Shown: positions 37,133 to 50,110 of the stretch, piece after piece
Layout of the letters: each line of letters opens with the position of its first letter
How positions within the stretch are numbered: the first letter of the stretch is position 1
Source: Ephydatia muelleri
Lineage: Eukaryota > Porifera > Demospongiae > Spongillida > Spongillidae
Reading direction: 5' to 3'
Assembly (NCBI GenBank): GCA_013339895.1
Contig: JABACO010000004.1
Coordinates: 11,801,804 to 11,865,803 of the forward strand
DNA length: 64,000 nucleotides
Made by a program: the position numbers and the translations under genes
Notes under the pieces: generated by a model
Told to the model about the DNA's origin: nothing
Databases searched by the model: none
The model's input: only the letters and a program-made list of their open reading frames with translations

Positions 37133-37387
37133 TGGGATCGTTTCCGCGAAAAAGGACCTAATGCATACATTATAAAATTTACAGTACGCGCAATAGAAAT
37201 GTGATGCTTGCATTGAAATGTATGGCTAATTTAAAATTCAGAGCCATACAACTCCATGACAGATACTTCGATTCTCAGTGCATAAGAAGCGATGTGTAGA
37301 GAACATTTCAGACTTCTAGAATGTCAACAAAAAAAATGAAATCTTGAAAAAACATGCGTTAGGTCCCTTTTCGCAGAAACGATCCCA
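37133..37387. mobile_element. MITE with ~34-bp terminal inverted repeats
   Basis: The left end begins TGGGATCGTTTCCGCGAAAA and the right end is its inverted complement with a few changes over about 34 bp. There is no ORF in the 255 bp between. No clear target duplication was found. A related terminus (AATGGGATCGTTTTCGG) occurs at about 55991, so the family has more than one copy. Confidence 0.72.
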
Positions 37388-37428
37388 ATAATTTTTGCAT
37401 TGTTGTTGAACAAGCTTATATAACACAA

Positions 37429-37554
37429 ATGAGTCGAATCAGAGGACGTGGTGGCAAAAGGCGTGATGATTTGATTTGGAATGACCCTTTACTTAATATT
37501 TTAAGACCACAACAATCTCAGGCTTTCAGTGGTTGGCTAAGTTCTGCTGAATAA
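37429..37554 (+). CDS. Possible 41-aa arginine-rich peptide
   Basis: An ATG follows a TATATAA box by a few bases and opens a 41-codon frame with an N-terminal RGRGGKRR basic patch. It may be the first exon of a gene or chance. It lies just past the MITE. Confidence 0.2.
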   Translation: MSRIRGRGGKRRDDLIWNDPLLNILRPQQSQAFSGWLSSAE

Positions 37555-38639
37555 GGCTTTTGAAGAAAGCTTCCAGCACTTTTTTTCTTTTTCAAACAGA
37601 AGATGCTAAATATTTCCTTGCAGCATATTGATAGCTATTATTCAATATACTGTACAGATTCTTGCACAATGGTACTGTAGGATAAACAATTCAACTTTTA
37701 ATCATTTTTTCATTTCAATTATCTGCACTTGAACAACATACCATACCAGAATTCAAATGACAAAAGACACCCCTGCAATATTAAATAATATGTCACAATC
37801 ACCCGAAATATTGCACATTTGCAGCGATGGACTACAAGTACAGTGCTTGCAAAAATGGAATATGCATGAGTCCAAAACACCATGATAAGGGCAAAGAGAA
37901 TACTTGCACTGTTGCCGTGCACATTTTGTGTTAGGAAACATGCAACTGCATCTTCAGGCAGCACGCACAAGTTTGCTTGTCATCCCTATTTGGAAGTTCA
38001 TGTCTATGTGTCAATATGCGTACAAGCGAACCAAACACCAAGTAGGCCTACATAATTTCAACTGCTGACAGAGGAAGTACAACGTCACATGGGAAACAGG
38101 CAAGGAAAAAAGTCCATGCCCACACAATTCAATGAAGAGAAGATTAAACTTATAATTAACTAGTGTAGCTTCATTATTCCATGCACAATTCCATTTAATG
38201 TATTCCATCCTACGTTCAAATTACAAATGAAACGTTTATTAACCAAGCATTGGTAATAATACTGAAGATAGATATTGTTGCTCACTTTCATTTTATGAAA
38301 GGAAAAAAACAAGTCCAAATTGAGACTTCAATTTCATGAAAGTTTCACATTTCTGGCAGAAGGTCCTCTTTCACATGGACGGTCACAATTAATAAAGCTG
38401 TTGTTTTTGTGTGGAAAGGACACATAATGTTTTTGGTGACTGCACTGGATGGGATAAGACAAACGTCGAGAAAAAGTGTGGCCATTGTTTTGCAAGTTCA
38501 GTAATTATAACTAAACTAGTGTACCTGTGTGTGAAATTTATGAAGCTTCATCAATACTTGTGTATTTGTAATGTTGCATGCTTATTTTGTCCACCTTTAC
38601 CATTGTATTATAATTTGAGACAGCATTTTTTTTCTTTAG
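37555..38639. other. No gene recognised
   Basis: AT-rich sequence with short frames only. The last part before 38640 (pyrimidine tract ending in CTTTAG) looks like an intron leading into the TRAF-like exon. Confidence 0.45.
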
Positions 38640-41323
38640 ACAATGATGCCCTGTCTCATTGCTACTTCCTTGACAAGCCCCCAGCTGCAAAATGTCCAGT
38701 CCTTCATGAGCTCATTCTACATCCATACCGCTCAGATTGTTGCTGCCAATTATTTTCAAAGTTTGTCTTCGAAAAAATGCTTCCTTCCTGTCCTTTGTGT
38801 CGACATGAGCCGTTTGTACTTCACCATGACATAGCTTTGCAACAAGAAATCAATTTGTTGAAAGTGCAGTGTGATCAGTGTCACTGGATTGGAAAGTTGG
38901 GAATTTTTCAAGACCATCTGATGTGGAAATGCAAAGAGCTTAGTTCACTTTGCTACTTCATTGACAAGCCCCCAGCTGAGGCAATATGTCCGGTCCTTCA
39001 TAAGCTCATTCTACATCCATACCGTTCAGATTGTTGCAGCCAATTATTTTCAAAGTTTGTCTTCGAGAAAATGCTTCCTTTCTGTCCTTTGTGTCAACAT
39101 GAGCCATTTGTAATTCACCATGATATAGCTTTCCAACAGACAATCAATTTATTGAAAGTGCAGTGTGATCAGTGTTATTGGGTTGGAACGTTGGAAACAT
39201 TTCATGACCATCTGAAGAAGCAATGCTATGATGCCCAGTTAAGTTCACTTTGCCACTTCATTGACAAGCCCCCAGATGAGGCAATGTGTCCGGTTCTTTG
39301 TGAGCTCATCCTACATCCATACCGCTCATCTTGTTGCAGCCACTTATTTTCAGAAATTGTCTTCGAAGAAATTCTTTCCTCCTGTCCTTTTTGTCGAGAT
39401 GATCCATTTGTACTTAAACATGATGTTGCTTTCCAACAAAAAATTGATTCATTGAAAGTGAATTGCAATAAATGTCACTGGATTGGAACGTTGGAAAATT
39501 TTCAAGACCATCTGAAAAAGCAATGCCTATTTGAAGCAACTGTATGCTATGATTGTCAGCAGAGTATCCAGAGAGCAAAATTGGAAGTGCACAAGTCAAA
39601 AGAATGCCCAAAGAGGCCATTTGTTTGTCTTCACTGCAGTATGTCCTCAACGTATGAGGACATAACAGAGCACCATCTGCCACAGTGTGCTGAAAAGCTT
39701 GTGCCTTGTCCAAACAAATGCGGAAATGAAGTCATACAGCACAAGCAGCTCAAAGAACACATTGATCAATGTCCTAACACCACTTCGAAGTGTAAATACG
39801 ACTTTGTTGGATGCAAGTATACAACAATGAGAAACAAGAAGCACCTGATGGAACACCACAATAACATCATGGTTGATGAACATAGAGCACTGCTAGTGAA
39901 GGAATTTCAACTGTCGTACAAGCAGCTAGCTTTGTTACAACACGACAATGAATTGTTGAGGACAAAATATCGCCAGCTAGATGAGCAGGTATTCAGCCAC
40001 ATTGAGTGCACGATGGATGACTTCTATAACAAGTACAGTGGTTGGTGCAGTGAGCCATTTTATAGCCACTTAGGTGGGTACAAGCTGTGCATAAGAGTTA
40101 ATGGGAGCAAGCATGAGGATGGAGATAGTCATTTGGAGGTGGGAATCTGTCTTATGAAAGGGGAGTTTGACCCGGACCTGGGATTCCCATTTCAAGGCCA
40201 TGCAACTGTTCAGCTTGTACAAGTGAATGAAACTAAACTTGATGATGCAGTTTATAAACAGACATACATCTTCAGTAGAGAATCAGTGAATATGAGCACC
40301 GACAACAATGGGCTTCTGTTGCAGCAATACTTTCTCACTTTAAACGAACTGCACAGTATATCGCAACATAGGCCCATTACTAAATTGACATTTCGAGTTA
40401 CTGATATCCAGGCACCATCTTCCATCAGGTGTGTTGGAATGGACCGACAATGCTCGCAGCTACTTGATCATCTTTCCCACTGCCCCTTAAAGGTAGAGGA
40501 GTGCAATTACTGCTACATGGACAGCCTAAGTAAAACAGAAACCAATAGGAGGGCTCTGTCTATGATAGCAGATGGTATCCACATCAGCAGATTGCAAGTT
40601 GAGACCCTTAAGGGACAGAATGGTATGTTCAATTCACTAGAAACAGCACCTCATAGTGTATACAGCAGACCCCTGGAGTTTGTGATGAGTTCCTTTGAGT
40701 ACTATTATAAATACAATTACGAATGGATCAGCAGTGCTTTCTACACTCATTTTGGGGGCTACCGGCTGTGTCTAGATGTGGAAGGACGAGGGTCAAGAGA
40801 GTTAGAACAGAAATACTTGTGTGTCCTTGTTCGCTTGTGTGCAGGAGACTATGATGATGAACTAAAGTTTCCATTCTATGGGGAGATCACAGTGCAGCTT
40901 GTTGACCATGGACCAGACAAGAAACACGTTCAGAACATATTTAAATTTCATGAGACCACATCCAAGGGGGTTGGAGACAGGGTTACTGCACTCACGGATA
41001 TCAGAAATGAAAAACGATACGATCCCAGTTTCAGAAAATTCATCTCTTTTGAAGATCTGCGAAGATACAAATACTTGGTCAATGACACGCTAACCTTCAG
41101 AGTGACCAACATTAATGTGACCAGTGGCATCAAGCCGCTCTATGTTACACCTCAGCAGACCACACAGCTGTCAACCCTCCTCTACCTGGGGATGCTCACA
41201 CGTGAGGAGATAGTTGCAGAGCTGCTGAAGGACTACCCACGATACAAAGTGTCAAGACATGGGCTTGTTGACTCGTTGATTGCACGATTCATAATTCTTT
41301 TCATAGGAAGAGGTGGAATGTAG
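38640..41323 (+). CDS. TRAF-like protein with triplicated RING/zinc-finger module and two MATH-like domains
   Basis: The open frame reaches back to 38411, but a pyrimidine tract and acceptor-like TTTAG just before 38640 suggest that the exon begins there; the true start is upstream. Three tandem modules of about 98 residues follow (38650-38940, 38941-39240, 39241-39533). Each has a RING-like core (CPVLHELILHPYRS, FVFEKMLPSCPLC) and a CxxCxWxG zinc finger. TRAF-type zinc fingers come next (39534-39870), then a short coiled coil and two TRAF-C/MATH-like domains (40005-40420 and 40680-41130, each starting YYKYxxxWxSxxFYxHxGGY). TRAF proteins are cytoplasmic adaptors of immune receptors and often ubiquitin ligases. 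One RING and one MATH domain is usual, so this layout is unusual. Confidence 0.78.
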
Positions 41324-41449
41324 GATTTATATGGTTTGTAGCATCTATATACGTACATACTCTGCGTTCATGTCACCTGTATCACTATGTATCCTGCTTT
41401 GCCCAGTAGTAATTTAATCGTACCACTGCTCGTCACAGCCACCCTTAGT

Positions 41450-41463
41450 CCCCCCCCCCCCCC
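41450..41463 (+). repeat. 14-base poly(C) tract
   Basis: A run of fourteen C residues about 125 bp after the TRAF-like stop codon. Possibly in the 3' untranslated region. Confidence 0.85.
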
Positions 41464-42390
41464 ATGTAATGATTTTATTTTGATTTCTAGTTTGAAATTA
41501 CAATTTTTGATTTGTCACATGACATGATACGTATACGTAAATCATCATGAAATGAATATGCGAAGCATACGCTCGTTTGTGTTAGACTCGTACGCAAACC
41601 CAAAGCAGCGGCTGGATTACGTCACCGCTATTCTAGAGTCTGGAAATACATAGATACTTTAGAGAGGGATTGGAAGCGAAATCTAATATCAAACCGTAAA
41701 TCTTCTTCCTCTCTGAGTTCAATTAACGTGAATTATGCTTGAGTGCTATACACGACGCGAATACACACATCACTGTTTGCCAGTGTTTTTAGAAAACCAA
41801 GTACTCTTTTCGTAAAAAAAAGATCCTCCTTGAGCAATCACAGCCCACTCAGGATTCGTACATAACATCATAAAAGCACTTAGGATTGCATGGAGACAAG
41901 TACATGCGTGAATCATATCTCGTTTGGTACTATACGAGAGTGTAACTCACGATCCGATGACGATTAAGCAAAACTAAAAAAAATCCTTTCAAAATGGTCT
42001 TTTTTTTAAAAACAGAGAATACATAGTGCACCTTTGGAGAATCACCCGTTTTCAAAAAAGGTACACAAGCACGCCGATTTGAGAAATCGATGACGACAAA
42101 AATTTCTACGCGTCTAATGCTATTGTTAGAATCAACACACTATACCTTCCAAAGAGAGGATGATAAATGCCTAACAAAGGTTAGTGGTGTCACGTTCTGA
42201 ACACTTGCCCTGAATTTAACCACTTGATTAGCACGATCAAGGAGTGCGCGCGCACATGCTCAATGGCTCACGTGATCCCTCTCTATGTGACTGTCGGTGA
42301 CAGCTGAATGTTAATTGTTAGGTGAATAGACCGAATTCGTACTCGTTTATTGGTTATGGCCAGGGCTGCCAAAGGCCAGGCCAGGGTCCG
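41464..42390. other. Intergenic; no gene recognised
   Basis: AT-rich spacer with no long frame between the TRAF-like gene and the P-like transposon. Confidence 0.45.
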
Positions 42391-42397
42391 GCCTGAC
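42391..42397 (+). repeat. Target-site duplication of the P-like transposon, left
   Basis: GCCTGAC directly abuts the left CAGAGATAAT end and is repeated exactly at 50949-50955. P elements duplicate 7-8 bp and like GC-rich targets. Confidence 0.75.
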
Positions 42398-42545
42398 CAG
42401 AGATAATAGAGATAATATATAAAGGGATTGGAAACGAGTCCACTTATCACGTATTAACGCGTGCCATCCGTACCGAATCCTTTTAGGTTCATCAAACCCA
42501 CAAGCACTGTGAACATTTTTTTTGCAAAAAAAAATACAAGTAGTA

Positions 42546-45500
42546 CTACAGTTGCTTCCTAAGCCCTTTGGACTTCTGTGTTGTTGTTTTTTGGACTTCC
42601 TTATTCTTTTCAATCCATGCACTGGAATAAGAGAATCCCCGAACACAAACCCACATATTTATCACCATGTCCAGTAAGGTATTTCTGGAGCTCTCATTCC
42701 AGCCTGCACTGATCATTGACCAATAAAATAGAACATCATCATTGCTCTTGATTGCTGGTGTTACTACTGTTAACATGTTTACAGGCTGACAAGCTTGCAG
42801 ATGGTTACGGATTTCAAGTTCCATAGCAACAAAAATCTCAATGGTGAGATCATTGACAAAGATCAGGCCTCCTCGATTGACACACTTAATCCAATCGGCT
42901 GAGTCACACTGAACGTCATCCATACCCACCATGTCATCAAGACAGTTTAACAAATCAGTTTTACTTTCCTCGGAATATGATGACCAAACCACTTTCTTTC
43001 TTAAAGCACGAGGAACATATCCTGCTGCATATCTTAGTGCACTGTACTCCGAGTATGTAAGTCCAGGGTTGGAGCAACTTGATACATCTGTAACTGTGCA
43101 TCTGGATTTGATTAATTCCTTAAACATTAAATGACCAGCATACTGATATACCATGGGCCAATACTTAGATGCACACGCATCTGGAATGGATCCAAAAAAC
43201 TTCTGCAACTCAGATATGTATTCTAATGAAATGCACAGGGTGTGATAATGTGACCACATGAAGCACTGCTTTGTTGTTATTTTCTTTGGAATACACTTAT
43301 TCAGCATTGACAATATTGTCATTTCCATCCATTTTGATTCACTCACATGAGTTGATATCCATTTGCACACACAGGTGCTCATCATATTAATAGCCTGGGA
43401 TATTCAGCAACCTTATGTCATCTTCCATTAAAGCATGCATTGCTCGATAGAGAGCATTATCCCAAACAGCTGCATTAAAAAAATACATACTTTTTAAAGT
43501 TAATAAAACAAAAATGTAGCTTACCATCTTTGTCTACAACTGTAGGACCAGAAAATGACACAGTTGGACCAGACCCACCAGACAGTGTCGAACCAGACCC
43601 ACCAGACAGTGTCGTAGTTGGACCAGGCACACCAGACAGTGTCGTAGTTGGACTAGGCACACCAGACAGTGTCGTAGTGCACCAGACACACCAGACCGTG
43701 TCGTAGCTGCACCAGACACACCAGCCCGTGTCGTAGCTGCACCAGGCACACCAGACAGTGTCGTAGTTGAACCAGGCACACCAGACAGGGTTGTAGATTG
43801 AACACAGGATGCAGATGTTTCTAATGAAAAAAGAACTCTGTTAAATAATACAAACTGACAAATTTATACACTTAATCATACTGTGCTTTCCAGAGGTACG
43901 CCTTCGTTTTGCAGACTCTTGAGGTCCACCGCTACAGTTGCCTCTTGATGCGCTGTTGCAAACTGACTTAATGACACGCAAAGCTTGCGTATCCTTAGAA
44001 AATTCTACCACATTAGGATTTTCATGTACAGAACCTCGCTGCCTTTGCAAACCAAAAAACCGTTCCAGTGGATCTTGGCATAACCGCTGGCTCAAAAAAG
44101 ACTCTACATCTGGCATGGAAAAAAGAAATGGTACCAAATCCAAGAATGACTGGCCTAGAAGAGTGCAAGATCATTAGATAAGAAGAAAAAACTTTTTACT
44201 CACAAGTCATTTCTAGACCAAGTTGTGTAGCATCACTCAGAAGCATCCTGTTCCTTTCACTTGTACTAATTCCCACCCGATCCTGAACCGAGACTTTCCA
44301 GTCCTTAAGATAACACAGAAAAGTGTCCTTGAGCCACTTCAAAATCAGAAATAGTATATTGTAAATACAATATCACAATACATATACTGTATTGACATAC
44401 CTTCAGTCGGAAGTCGGTAGCTGATGTATATGGCAGCTGAAAGGGTTTCAATGCTTTAGAACCATGGCTGAAGTTGTGTACATTGAGAGCAAAAAGAACC
44501 TGTCCATCATTCCAATGAAATGGGCAGTTTCTGAAACCTCATCTCCACCAGTTAAATGGAGAGCTTGTGACACAGACTCGCTCAGCACCTAACAAATATT
44601 GCAGTTAAAAGGCACACAAAGGATACATATTCAACTACCTGTGCAGCAAGATCAACCCGCATTGCAGAAAAAGAATTTATATGTAGATGTTCATATTTCA
44701 GTTTTGGAACCATTCGCAGTCCCATTCCAGCATTTGAATCTTCATCATAGAACTTCTTTAAATGGTTCCACCATATGTTCTTCCCTTTGCAATAGAAGAA
44801 ACTTTACAATGAAAGTGGACTTTTTTACTTTGTATGAAGACTCACCCACAAGCTTCGCTTGTTAGACATGAAACAATTCTGCACGTCTTAAGCAAATGTG
44901 GAGCATCAGAGAAAAAAAGGAAGAACCTTCGATCATCAGAAAAGGTCTTATGCTGTACATCCTCAGATGGTGCTTTATGCAACTTCACTAAACTCCTGTT
45001 CACTGCCGCTCCATCAAAAGTAACTCCAAGTACCTAGACACATAAACAAGACTTATAGTATCATACTTGTGTTAATAGTTCACAATAGCATACCTTTAAC
45101 CCACAATTCTCAATCCTCCAAACCGCTTCCCAAAGGGGATCATATATTTGATGTCCACACATGTCATTGCAGGCAAAATGAACATATGGAAACTGCAAAC
45201 TACTGAAGAGTCCACACACCATAAATAATACAGACATAGATTTAGCAAGACTTGGGCCATACTCATTACTTTCAGACGTAGACCGCTCAAGCTGAGCTAA
45301 ACTGTTACTGATATTGGCCATGTTTGTAAACCCGATCAACTCACCACTCATAAACTAGATCTTCTCTGATGTGCATTTCATCAATAAGAAGAATTGTACA
45401 CTTCTCGCTTTCAGGACAGGTATCAACTTTTGATGCACTCTTCAGCATAGAATCAATCTCAACAGAGAAACCACACTTAGCTTCAACATAGTGCGTGTAG

Positions 45501-46758
45501 TCACGCAATGTGCGCTGTGATGGTAATTTTAAGCATCCAGAGTCTCTAATGGCTTCATATGCTCCACTTGATCTATAAAAGTTGAGAATATTATGAATGT
45601 TGTAAACATTAAATGCACTTACCTATGTCTTAGAGACAAACACCAACGGATCATGAGTGGATGCCAGCGCATTGTTCGAGCATTCTTCCTAGAAGCAGCC
45701 TCCATCTGCTGCTGCCAGAAGATATGAGGAAAGGAGTCCTTTGGATACTGTTGCATTATATCAGTACAATCAGGTAGTGCACTGGTTGCCCTCAAATCAC
45801 TGTGCAGTGAGTCATCGACTGCAACACCTAGTGTTTCACATTGCTGAGAGATCTTTATCTTCAAACGCTGCAGGTGAGCGGACTGCCTCTTCAACTGTTT
45901 GCGAAGCTGGATCAGACGTGTAGCAAGACACGACATTGGCTGATATCTACATTTAATGTTTTTTTTTTACATTATACAACCTTGTGAAATAAAAAAATTT
46001 ACCTGTAGTTAATATGACTCATATGCTTGGTGTAATGAAGACCGTTTTGCACACTGTTTTGGGCCATAAGTATGCAGCGGTAAGTAGAACACTTTGTACA
46101 TCGAGAGCGTTGATGACCTGTTGGTAGCAATATTTGGCACTGCTTGTGCCGAATAGTTGGAGAAGTAAAGGCGATAGAATCATCCAAACATCCAACTTTG
46201 TTTCATGCAAATAGGAAAAAGAACTCAATTTTAAACATAATACACTATCACCTACCTGACACTTACCTGAAAAACTGTGTAAAGCATTGCGATGCCATTG
46301 ATGCACCAAGTCCTGATCTGGATTTCCCATACATACTGTTGTAGTGTCTAAGACCTCCAAAATACTTCGCAACTTAGAAACAGAATTCACACTACCCCAG
46401 AAAAACACGAGAGCAAGGTACAAACATCACGACTGATCTCTTTGTTCTGAATGCTCAATGACCACTGAAGTTCTTGATTTATGCTTACACAGTAGCTAAA
46501 TACTTTGGGACTCTGTGTGACTACAAAATGCATTTTAGAAATGATTAGAACACCTTGATCAGCCACTGTCCAAGATGGAAAAGGATTTAGCAAACGGAGC
46601 CGTATAGCAAGAGCATCGAGAGTTTGAACAACACCTGATATCACTATCAGCGGTACAGAGCACGTCAACGGCGACGGATCAACTGGAGTCTCGAGTTCAG
46701 ATGTTGTAACAGCCAGAGTGGAAACGTGAACAACGACATCCGTGCGTTGTATAGACAT
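42546..46758 (-). pseudogene. P-element/THAP9-like transposase, multi-exon, frameshifted
   Basis: About a dozen exons with GT-AG borders are readable on the minus strand. Recognisable blocks: SFPSWTV-like start region (46387-46758), CMGNPDQDLVHQWHRNALHS (about 46300), PTIRHKQCQILLPTG and KCSTYRCIL (46010-46190), LKLPSQRTLRDYTHYVEAKC and ILLIDEMHIREDLVYE (about 45360-45560), GLFSSLQFPYVHFAC and DPLWEAVWRIENCG (45061-45351), VTFDGAAVNRSLVKLHK and FFLFFSDAPHLLKT (44840-45036), MRVDLAAQ (44640), DPLERFFGLQRQRGSVHENP (43841-44143), and LTYSEYSALRYAAGYVPRAL (42546-43385). These match P-element transposases. Frameshifts near 46400 and 45355 break it. No THAP zinc finger was found. Confidence 0.82.
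43535..43800 (-). repeat. Minisatellite inside the transposase gene
   Basis: About eight to nine copies of a roughly 30-bp unit (core ACCAGACAGTGTCGTAG) encode a TTLSGVPGP-type peptide repeat on the minus strand. Copies differ in length by non-multiples of three, so the peptide frame shifts within the array. Confidence 0.8.
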
Positions 46759-47061
46759 AGTTCTTCGTTCTTTCGGTGTATCCCCAGTCTAAATTTTCTA
46801 CCGCTTGGAAGTTGGCACCACATTCCACAGCACCACATTCCACACTAATTATCACAAAACAATATTGTGCGGCTCAGTTTATAATGAATATAATTATAAA
46901 GTCCCAATTACGGCGATTAATACAGTGTGGCCATCCACACGTTGAATGCAAGAAAGGTAATGCCAAGCTTATGACAGCCTTGAGGACCGTGGCTATGTCA
47001 TTCGTAGGACAGTGACTGTCTACAATTTTCGGGTGATTCTGCACCACCACACCATCTGATG

Positions 47062-49235
47062 AGGTCTGTCTCACATTTCTGAACATGTGTCATTAAAATG
47101 GCCCCTCCCCCTTGAGGACCATGGCCATGTCACACATGTGAGAGTGAGTTTACCCCACTGTCTGACCATAGTAAGCAATGTTCTGGTGATCCTGCACCAC
47201 CAGAGCATCTGATGAGGTCTGTCTCACATTTCTGAACATGTGTCATTAAAATGGCCCGTCCCACTTGAGGACCATGGCCATGTCACACATGTGAGAGTGA
47301 GTTTACCCCACTGTCTGACCAAGGTAAGCGCTGGTGATCCTGCACCACCAGAGCATCTGATGAGGTCTGTCTCACATTTCTGAACATGTGTGATTAAAAT
47401 GGCCCCTCCCCCTTGAGAACCATGGCCATGTCACACATGTGAGAGTGAGTTTACCCCACTGTCTGACCAAGGTAAGCGATGTTCTGGTGATCCTGCACCA
47501 CCAGAGCATCTGATGAGGTCTGTCACACATTTCAGAACATGTGTGATTAAAATGGCCCCTCCCCCTTGAGGACCATGGCCATGTCACACATGTGAGAGTG
47601 AGTTTACCACACTGTCTGACCAAGGTAAGCGATGTTCTGGTGATCCTGCACCACCAGAGCATCTGATGAGGTCTGTCTCACATTTCTGAACATGTGTCAT
47701 TAAAATGGCCCGTCCCACTTGAGGACCATGGCCATGTCACACATGTGAGAGTGAGTTTACCCCACTGTCTGACCAAGGTAAGCGCTGGTGATCCTGCACC
47801 ACCAGAGCATCTGATGAGGTCTGTCTCACATTTCTGAACATGTGTCATTAAAATGGCCCCACCCACTTGAGGATCATGGCCATGTCACACATGTGAGAGT
47901 GAGTTTACCCCACTGTCTGACCAAGGTAAGCGATGTTCTGGTGATCCTGCACCACCAGAGCATCTGATGAGGTCTGTCTCACATTTCTGAACATGTGTGA
48001 TTAAAATGGCCCCTCCCCCTTGAGAACCATGGCCATGTCACACATGTGATAGTGAGTTTACCCCACTGTCTGACCAAGGTAAGCGATGTTCTGGTGATCC
48101 TGCACCACCAGAGCATCTGATGAGGTCTGTCTCACATTTCTGAACATGTGTCATTAAAATGGCCCCTCCCACTTGAGGACCATGGCCATGTCACACATGT
48201 GAGAGTGAGTTTACCCCACTGTCTGACCAAGGTAAGCGATGTTCTGGTGATCCTGCACCACCAGAGCATCTGATGAGGTCTTTCTCACATTTCTGAACAT
48301 GTGTGATTAAAATGGCCCCTCCCCCTTGAGAACCATGGCCATGTCACACATGTGAGAGTGAGTTTGCCCCACTGTCTGACCAAGGTAAGCGATGTTCTGG
48401 TGATCCCGCACCACCAGAGCATCTGATGAGGTCTGTCTCACATTTCTGAACATGTGTCATTAAAATGGCCCCTCCCACTTGAGGACCATGGCCATGTCAC
48501 ACATGTGAGAGTGAGTTTGCCCCACTGTCTGACCAAGGTAAGCGATGTTCTGGTGATCCTGCACCACCAGAGCATCTGATGAGGTCTGTCTCACATTACT
48601 GAACATGTGTCATTAAAATAGCCCCTCCCCCTTGAGAACCATGGCCATGTCACACATGTGAGAGTGAGTTTGCCCCACTGTCTGACCAAGGTAAGCGATG
48701 TTCTGGTGATCCTGCACCACCAGAGCATCTGATGAGGTCTGTCTCACATTTCTGAACATGTGTCATTAAAATGGCCCCTCCCACTTGAGGACCATGGCCA
48801 TGTCACACATGTGAGAGTGAGTTTACCCCACTGTCTGACCAAGGTAAGCGATGTTCTGGTGATCCTGCACCACCAGAGCATCTGATGAGGTCTGTCTCAC
48901 ATTTCTGAACATGTGTGATTAAAATGGCCCCTCCCCCTTGAGAACCATGGCCATGTCACACATGTGAGAGTGAGTTTACCCCACTGTCTGACCAAGGTAA
49001 GCAATTTTCTGGTGATCCTGCACCACCTGAGCATCTGATGAGGTCTGTCACACATTTCAGAACATGTGTGATTAAAATGGCCCCTCCCCCTTGAGGACCA
49101 TGGCCATGTCACACATGTGAGAGTGAGTTTACCACACTGTCTGACCAAGGTAAGCGATGTTCTGGTGATCCTGCACCACCAGAGCATCTGATGAGGTCTG
49201 TCTCACATTTCTGAACATGTGTCATTAAACCCTAG
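47062..49235 (+). repeat. Tandem array of a 154-bp repeat, about 15 units
   Basis: Units begin GGTCTGTCTCACATTTCTGA and recur at about 47062, 47216, 47364, 47518, 47671 and so on to 49195. Most are 154 bp; some are about 148 bp because GATGTTCT-type bases are missing. Open frames in the array are translations of the repeat and not genes. Confidence 0.88.
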
Positions 49236-50110
49236 GGTAAACTCACTCTCACATGTGTGACATGGCCATGGTCCTCAAGGGGGAGGGGCCATTTTAATCA
49301 CACATGTTCTGAAATGTGTGACAGACCTCATCAGATGCTCTGGTGGTGCAGGATCACCAGAACATCGCTTACCTTGGTCAGACAGTGGGGTAAACTCTCT
49401 CTCACATGTGTGACATGGCCATGGTTCTCAAGGGGGAGGGGCCATTTTAATCACACATGTTCAGAAATGTGAGACAGACCTCATCAGATGCTCTGGTGGT
49501 GCAGGATCACCAGAACATCGCTTACCTTGGTCAGACAGTGGGGTAAACTCACTCTCACATGTGTGACATGGCCATGGTTATCAAGGGGGAGGGGCCATTT
49601 TAATGACACATGTTCAGAAATGTGAGACAGACCTCATCAGATGCTCTGGTGGTGCAGGATCACCAGAACATCGCTTACCTTGGTCAGACAGTGGGGTAAA
49701 CTCACTCTCACATGTGTGACATGGCCATGGTCCTCAAGTGGGAGGGGCCATTTTAATGACACATGTTCAGAAATGTGAGACAGACCTCATCAGATGCTCT
49801 GGTGGTGCAGGATCACCAGAACATCGCTTACCTTGGTCAGACAGTGGGGGTAAACTCACTCTCACATGTGTGACATGGCCATGGTTCTCAAGTGGGAGGG
49901 GCCATTTAATGACACATGTTCAGCAATGTGAGACAGACCTCATCAGATGCTCTGGTGGTGCAGGATCACCAGAACATCGCTTACCTTGGTCAGACAGTGG
50001 GGTAAACTCACTCTCACATGTGTGACATGGCCATGGTCCTCAGGTGGGAGGGGCCATTTTAATGACACATGTTCAGAAATGTGAGACAGACCTCATCAGA
50101 TGGTGTGGTG
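49236..50110 (-). repeat. Inverted array of the same 154-bp repeat, about 6 units
   Basis: At about 49230 (CATTAAACCCTAGGGTAAAC) the orientation switches and the units run as the complement to about 50110. The two arrays form a long asymmetric palindrome. Confidence 0.88.

Noticed and set aside
47372..50025. Several 60-96-codon frames with repeating peptides
   Set aside because: They are translations of the 154-bp tandem repeat in both orientations and not genes.
47062..50110. CRISPR-like appearance of regular repeats
   Set aside because: Units are 148-154 bp with no unique spacers and lie in animal DNA, so they are a satellite-type array in a foldback element.
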